NCBI RefSeq assembly: GCF_001544795.2
Contig: NZ_FCOI02000026.1
Coordinates: forward strand, 38,595-102,594
Direction: 5' to 3'
Origin: Caballeronia temeraria
Lineage (GTDB): Bacteria > Pseudomonadota > Gammaproteobacteria > Burkholderiales > Burkholderiaceae
Length of the DNA stretch: 64,000 nucleotides
This document shows positions 60,143 to 64,000 of the stretch, in pieces; position 1 is the stretch's first letter, and each line of letters opens with the position of its first letter. A program made the translations under genes and the position numbers. The notes beneath the pieces were generated by a model that searched no databases, was not told the DNA's origin, and saw only the letters and a program-made list of their open reading frames with translations.

Positions 60143-60823
60143 ATGAATCACATCAAGGCGATTGCGTTCGATCTCTATGGCACGCTGTTCGACGTGCATT
60201 CGGTCATCGATCAATGCGAGCAGCACTTTCCGGGGCGCGGGCGCGAGATCAGCACGCTCTGGCGGCAGAAGCAGCTCGAATACACGTGGCTGCGCAGTCT
60301 GATGAATCGCTACGTGACGTTCGAGCAGGCGACAGAGGACGCATTGCGCTATGCGTGCCGATATCTGAAGCTCGATCTCAACGACGAAACGAAAGCCGCG
60401 CTCTGCAATGCTTATCTGAAGCTGCGGCCCTTTCCCGAAGTGCCGGACACGCTGTCGCGTCTTGGGGAACGCGGGCTGCAACTTGCGATTCTGTCGAACG
60501 GTTCGCCGCATTCCATCGCATCGGTGGTCGGGCATGCGGGATTGCGCGATCGCTTCGATCATCTGTTGAGCGTCGATCCTGTGCGCATCTACAAGCCGCA
60601 TGATCGCGCCTATGAGCTTGCGGAAACGGCGTTCGGTCTTTCGCGCGCGTCGATCCTGTTCATCTCGTCGAATGCATGGGACGCGACCGGCGCGCGCTAC
60701 TTCGGCTTTCCGACTGCGTGGATCAATCGCAGCGGCAATACGTTCGAGGAAATGGGACAGCGGCCGGACTGGGAACTCACTGGCCTCGATGACGTGCTCA
60801 AGGTGCTCGACACTCGGAACTGA
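60143..60823 (+). CDS. L-2-haloacid dehalogenase (haloacid dehalogenase type II)
   Basis: 226 aa HAD enzyme releasing halide from (S)-2-haloalkanoic acids. Every catalytic residue of L-DEX occurs at the same number: nucleophile D10, T14, R41, S118-N119, K151, Y157, S175, N177 and D180. This is strong evidence for true dehalogenase activity rather than a phosphatase. AGGAGAC precedes the ATG. Likely in one unit with the CGNR regulator. Its 3' end overlaps the convergent DsbA-like gene by 26 bases. Confidence 0.9.
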   Translation: MNHIKAIAFDLYGTLFDVHSVIDQCEQHFPGRGREISTLWRQKQLEYTWLRSLMNRYVTFEQATEDALRYACRYLKLDLNDETKAALCNAYLKLRPFPEVPDTLSRLGERGLQLAILSNGSPHSIASVVGHAGLRDRFDHLLSVDPVRIYKPHDRAYELAETAFGLSRASILFISSNAWDATGARYFGFPTAWINRSGNTFEEMGQRPDWELTGLDDVLKVLDTRN

Positions 60824-61511
60824 CCGCCAGCATCATCGCTTCGAGGATCGCGCCGGGAGGATAAGCTCCGGAAAGCGTGGCGGATGCATCGAACACGAAA
60901 TGCGGCACGCCGCCGATATGCTCGCTATCGGCGTGCAAACGGTAGCCGGTGGGATCGGCCGTGCGCCTTGCTTCCGCCAGATGTTCGACGAGCGCCTGCT
61001 GTTCGAGACCGCACTCGATGCCGAGGCGCTCCAGAACCCGCCCGTCGCCGATATCCTGTCCCTCCATGAAATAAGCGCTGAACAGACGCTCGATCAGCCG
61101 TGCACGTTGCGCTTCGCCGCCACGGCTGGCCGCGTAGGCCACGAGATCGTGTGCGGCGGCCGTGTTGGGCAGCACGTCGATCCGCTCGAACGCGAACTCG
61201 ATGCCCGCCGCGATTCCCGCGCGTCGGACCTGCGCGCGCCGTGCAGCCACGGCTTCATGACTTCCCAGACGGTCGAGATAGAACGCCTGATACGGCATGC
61301 CGCCGAGCGGCGTGTAGGGCAGAAGCTGATGCGATCGCCAAAGCACTTCCACGCGCACATCCGGCTGCAAGCCTGTGAAGCGCGTGATGGCCGCTTCCAG
61401 GTTGCGCTTGCCGATCAGGCACCACGGGCAGATGAAGTCGAAGAAGACCTCGACTGTCATCGTGCGACGCGCGTCGTGATCTATAAACTTCGGCATCCTA
61501 TCTGAAATCAT
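60798..61511 (-). CDS. FrnE-like DsbA-family oxidoreductase
   Basis: 237 aa cytosolic thioredoxin-fold protein with helical insertion. Active site FICPWCLIGKRNLE (CPWC), cis-Pro region IGGVPHFVFD. No signal peptide. Start ATG 61511 overlaps the MFS stop (ATGA); ATG 61496 or 61460 are alternatives. FrnE-type proteins act as thiol isomerases in oxidative stress or polyketide pathways; role here unknown. Confidence 0.85.
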   Translation of the reverse strand: MISDRMPKFIDHDARRTMTVEVFFDFICPWCLIGKRNLEAAITRFTGLQPDVRVEVLWRSHQLLPYTPLGGMPYQAFYLDRLGSHEAVAARRAQVRRAGIAAGIEFAFERIDVLPNTAAAHDLVAYAASRGGEAQRARLIERLFSAYFMEGQDIGDGRVLERLGIECGLEQQALVEHLAEARRTADPTGYRLHADSEHIGGVPHFVFDASATLSGAYPPGAILEAMMLAVSSECRAP

Positions 61512-62866
61512 GAATCGGCTTTCGTCGTGGTAGCTTGCGTGTTACGCGACGCTTCTTCGCGCAGCGCGGCCACGCGATCCAGATCGTGTGCGTAATGCCG
61601 TCTTCCGATGGCGAACACGATCGCGGCAAGCAGCGGCGCGAAGGGCACCAGCTGGAGGGCGCCCAGCAGCCCGATCCTGTCGGCGACGATGCCCGTGAGA
61701 ATCGCGGCGGGCGCGAGCCCCAGCAGGTTGTTGGCGAGCGTCAGCGTGGCGAACGCGGAGGCGTGGATAGCGGGCGGCGTGAGGTTGGCGACCATCGCAC
61801 CGGAAGGGCCGGTCGCGCCTGCGCTGAAGAACATGCCAGCCGCGATCAGCGCGAGCTGCAACGGTCCTGCCGGCATCCGAAAAGCTATGGCTAGAAGCAT
61901 GAAGCAGGCGAGGCAGAACACGATGGCGGTGAGCCACTTCCTTCCGGGCGCATTTCTGCTGATCCGGTCGGTCAGGTTGCCGCACACGACCATGCCGAGG
62001 CCCGTCACCAGCACGAACGCCGCGGCGGCCATCGCGGCCTTGCCGGGTGCCATGCCGTAGTAGCGGTTCAGGAAGCTGGGCATCCACGCCCACAGCGCGG
62101 CCGGAACGAGCAGATGGAAACCGCTGCCCACATAGGCGCATCGGATCGATCGGGTCGAGAAGAGTCCTTTCATCAACGCGCGGAAACTGGTGCGCATGCC
62201 GGGGGACGCCGCCTTCGAGTCATGGCCGGCAGCGGACTGCAGCGGCGCGATCCTTCCTTCCGTGACGAGGATCCGATAAACGATGACGAGCACAATCCCA
62301 AGCACGGCCATCGCGCCGAATGCCGAGCGCCAGCCGAGATGCGCCGCGACCGCACCGCCGATCGCCATGCCCATCACCGAACCGAATGCGCCGCCCGCCA
62401 TGAAGGCAGCCGTCAGCGTCGAGCGCAGCCGCACCGGAAAGATGCTGAGAACCACGGCGATGCCGACGCTGCCATAAGCCGCCTCGCCGATACCGACGAA
62501 CGCCCGCGCAAGCAGCATCTCGCCGTAGTTGGTGGAGACCGCGCAACCGAGCGTGGCGAGACTCCACATGGCGGCCATCAGCACGATACTCTTCACGCGG
62601 CCCCAACGATCGGCGAGCACGGATAACGGGAACGTGAGCACGCCGACCATGAGCGCGACTACGCTGCTGAGCGATCCCAGTTGCGTGTCGGACAGGCCCC
62701 ATGCTGATTTGAGCATCGGAAATACGGCGTTTAAAACCTGCCGCGACATGTAGTCGGAAAGCAGCAACCCGACGGTCAGCGCGAATACGACCCAGGCGTA
62801 GGCGCGCACGTCTCCGTGCACTCTCACGACTTCGCCCGTGGCAGACGCTGTGTGCTGCATATGCAT
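61508..62866 (-). CDS. MFS transporter
   Basis: 452 aa, twelve helices. Motif A LADRWGRVKSIVLMAAMWS, LLARAFVGIGEAAYG (motif C/ACS-like region) and FNRYYGMAPGKAAM in the second half. Closest by eye to spinster/aromatic-acid exporter-type MFS. AAAGGAGAC supports ATG 62866. Coupled to the FrnE-like gene by ATGA; substrate unknown. Confidence 0.85.
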   Translation of the reverse strand: MHMQHTASATGEVVRVHGDVRAYAWVVFALTVGLLLSDYMSRQVLNAVFPMLKSAWGLSDTQLGSLSSVVALMVGVLTFPLSVLADRWGRVKSIVLMAAMWSLATLGCAVSTNYGEMLLARAFVGIGEAAYGSVGIAVVLSIFPVRLRSTLTAAFMAGGAFGSVMGMAIGGAVAAHLGWRSAFGAMAVLGIVLVIVYRILVTEGRIAPLQSAAGHDSKAASPGMRTSFRALMKGLFSTRSIRCAYVGSGFHLLVPAALWAWMPSFLNRYYGMAPGKAAMAAAAFVLVTGLGMVVCGNLTDRISRNAPGRKWLTAIVFCLACFMLLAIAFRMPAGPLQLALIAAGMFFSAGATGPSGAMVANLTPPAIHASAFATLTLANNLLGLAPAAILTGIVADRIGLLGALQLVPFAPLLAAIVFAIGRRHYAHDLDRVAALREEASRNTQATTTKADS

Positions 62867-63190
62867 GAACTGTCTCCTTTGATGAAACTCGTCTGCGGCT
62901 TTTCTTGTTCGCCTGTGCGAAGAGCCGCTTGTTGCTACGTATCCTATTGCGCATGCGATTCGCGCGCCCCTCTCCCGATGAGAGGGGCGCGATGAAAACA
63001 TCAGACGATTTATCTGCGGATGAGACGTAAATGAAGACCGGCTGCTCGTTTTCCCTAGTCCCTCCCGCCGCGAGAGGGTTCCGGTTCGTGACCTTTGGAT
63101 AGTCTTGAATGATGGATGCGTCGCGCGCTCGCGGCGTCATCGAGATTGGTGAATCGGATCTTGAAGAATCGAATGATATTAGGAAAACTA
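62867..63190. other. Intergenic region with a 12-bp-stem hairpin
   Basis: No gene seen. CGCGCCCCTCTC (62963-62974), loop CCGAT, GAGAGGGGCGCG (62980-62991) is a perfect hairpin. A weaker relative (CCCTC...GAGAGGG) lies near 63058-63076. The region must also hold the MFS promoter on the minus strand and the leader of the porin remnant. Confidence 0.5.
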
Positions 63191-63547
63191 ATGAAAACAG
63201 AGTTGATCAGTATCGCGGTTCTTCTGGGTTTGTCGTCGGCGGCCGCGCACGCGCAATTCACCGTGCCGCATGTCGGGGAAGTCGATTCCGGTCTGCTCTA
63301 TCACGACAACGTGTACCGCCTGAAGCAAAGTGACTTCGCTTCGGACGGATGGGGCATCAAGAGCAACGAGGATATCGGGTGCCGCTGCGACGTCGACTTC
63401 AAGTCGCAAAGCACGTTCGACACCACGCGAGTATTGGTTTCCCGATGTCCGGCGCATGAGGCTATAGCAAGAATCCAGCGAACATCGGCCGTGCCGATAT
63501 CGATCTGTGTTCAGCTCGCCGTGCCTATCGATTCACCGCCGCTCTGA
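63191..63547 (+). pseudogene. Truncated outer-membrane porin
   Basis: ATG 63191 encodes a signal peptide (MKTELISIAVLLGLSSAAAHAQ) and then GEVDSGLLYHDNVYRLKQSDFASDGWGIKSNEDIG, which follows the start of Burkholderia-type trimeric porins (YGxVDxGL..., SxWGxKGxEDLGGG). After residue ~75 it turns to unrelated sequence and stops at 118 aa, a third of the normal length. AGGAAAAC precedes the ATG, so a secreted fragment could still be made. Confidence 0.6.
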
Positions 63548-63590
63548 AGGCAACAGCGCCATCGATCATTCGGGCTTCAACGAGGTTGAG

Positions 63591-63851
63591 ATGAATATTC
63601 TGTTTCCCCATATCGACAGCATTTGCGTCGGCGAAGGTCCGATCTATTTCGATACGATCGTCGATGGCGTCACCGTCAATTGCGTCTTGACGGAGCATGC
63701 GCTGGCGGCCGCAGTCGGCATCGATCAGGTCATATCCCGGCGCGAGGCTTTCGCGTTCGGACAGCCCGCGATCAGGGAAATCGTCGCTCGAAGGGCGAAG
63801 GGTTCGGTGGTCGGACCGATAGTCATTACGCGCGCGGAATTCGGCCTTTGA
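63591..63851 (+). CDS. DUF1488-family protein
   Basis: 86 aa. IYFDTIVDGVTVNCVLTEHAL and the helical end FAFGQPAIREIVARRAKGSVVGPIVITRAEF fit DUF1488, small proteins common in Burkholderia. ATG 63591 after GAGGTTGAG; a longer start at 63507 is less likely. Function unknown. Confidence 0.7.
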   Translation: MNILFPHIDSICVGEGPIYFDTIVDGVTVNCVLTEHALAAAVGIDQVISRREAFAFGQPAIREIVARRAKGSVVGPIVITRAEFGL

Positions 63852-63890
63852 AAGCGTGCAAGCGCATCACTCAGTCTCATGGAAACGACG

Positions 63891-64000
63891 ATGAATCAAT
63901 CCAGCATCAAGGCGACGCTTTCTTTCAGCGACAACTCGCCGAGCGTCGAAATGCCGATCTACAAGGGCACGATGGGCCCGGACGTGATCGACATCCGCAA
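63891..64000 (+). CDS. gltA: Citrate synthase, N-terminal start only
   Basis: 36 codons before the window ends. KATLSFSDNSPSVEMPIYKG followed by PDVIDIRK is the N-terminus of hexameric GltA-type citrate synthase. It lies beside a DUF1488 gene and not next to sdhCDAB as the primary copy usually does, so it may be a second isozyme (inference). The ATG has a weak site (GAAACGACG). Confidence 0.8.
   Translation, partial: MNQSSIKATLSFSDNSPSVEMPIYKGTMGPDVIDIR

Overview
The window is high-GC and densely coded, with short intergenic gaps and many ATGA/GTGA stop-start overlaps. Gene content (a small second Hfq, two CspA-type proteins, an MXKDX protein, DUF2934 and DUF1488 proteins, a GltA-type citrate synthase start at the right edge) points to a Burkholderiaceae chromosome or second replicon of the Burkholderia/Paraburkholderia/Caballeronia type. 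This is inferred from protein families; no rRNA or tRNA gene was seen. I saw no insertion sequence, prophage or CRISPR array, so this looks like a metabolic and stress accessory region rather than a mobile island.

Layout. 0-2.4 kb: EmrAB-like efflux pump facing a TetR regulator across two identical CTAGAC-N6-GTCTAG operators. 2.6-3.9 kb: a second Hfq and an SDR. 3.9-7.3 kb: guanidinobutyrase GbuA, an aldehyde dehydrogenase and a LuxR-type regulator, which fit arginine/guanidinobutyrate catabolism. 7.4-11.9 kb: cupin, FAD amine oxidase-like enzyme, LysR and NCS1 permease. 12-15.4 kb: Tat-exported SdsA-type alkylsulfatase and two uncharacterised partners. 15.5-19.2 kb: SAM-cyclase-ATPase-TPR protein and a small membrane protein. 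19.2-22.5 kb: a complete reactive-chlorine defence locus (nrsF, sigF, yedZ1, yedY1, mrpX) with two divergent SigF-type promoters. 22.5-25.5 kb: methyltransferase/MarR pair and a ClC antiporter. 25.5-27.3 kb: HipBA toxin-antitoxin with twin operators. 28-31.4 kb: HAD phosphatase, Ku coupled to a MerR/TPR protein, DUF2934 protein and a lone receiver.

31.7-38.1 kb: GntR regulator facing an operon of split UxaA-family subunits (SuyA/SuyB-like), two DctA-like symporters and a malate/sulfolactate dehydrogenase-family enzyme, driven by a near-consensus promoter. 38.1-45.4 kb: cold-shock protein, then an L-tartrate module (ttdA, ttdB, ACS-family transporter, two convergent paralogous LysR genes, tartrate/D-malate dehydrogenase). 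45.6-48.5 kb and 53.8-56.5 kb: two paralogous taurine-type ABC importers in opposite orientation, the second next to a YeiH-family putative sulfate exporter. Between them: PAP2 phosphatase, diguanylate cyclase, remains of a hybrid histidine kinase, a second cold-shock gene and an MscS channel with a cyclic-nucleotide domain. 58-64 kb: RibD-like reductase, an SDR pseudogene, a CGNR regulator, an L-2-haloacid dehalogenase with all catalytic residues, a FrnE-like DsbA/MFS pair, a porin fragment and the start of a citrate synthase gene.

Two themes recur. One is organosulfur chemistry: alkylsulfatase, two taurine importers, SuyAB-like lyase and sulfate exporter. The other is oxidant/envelope stress: SigF locus, Ku, cold shock, MscS. 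All functional names come from reading motifs and remembered family sequences; no search was run.
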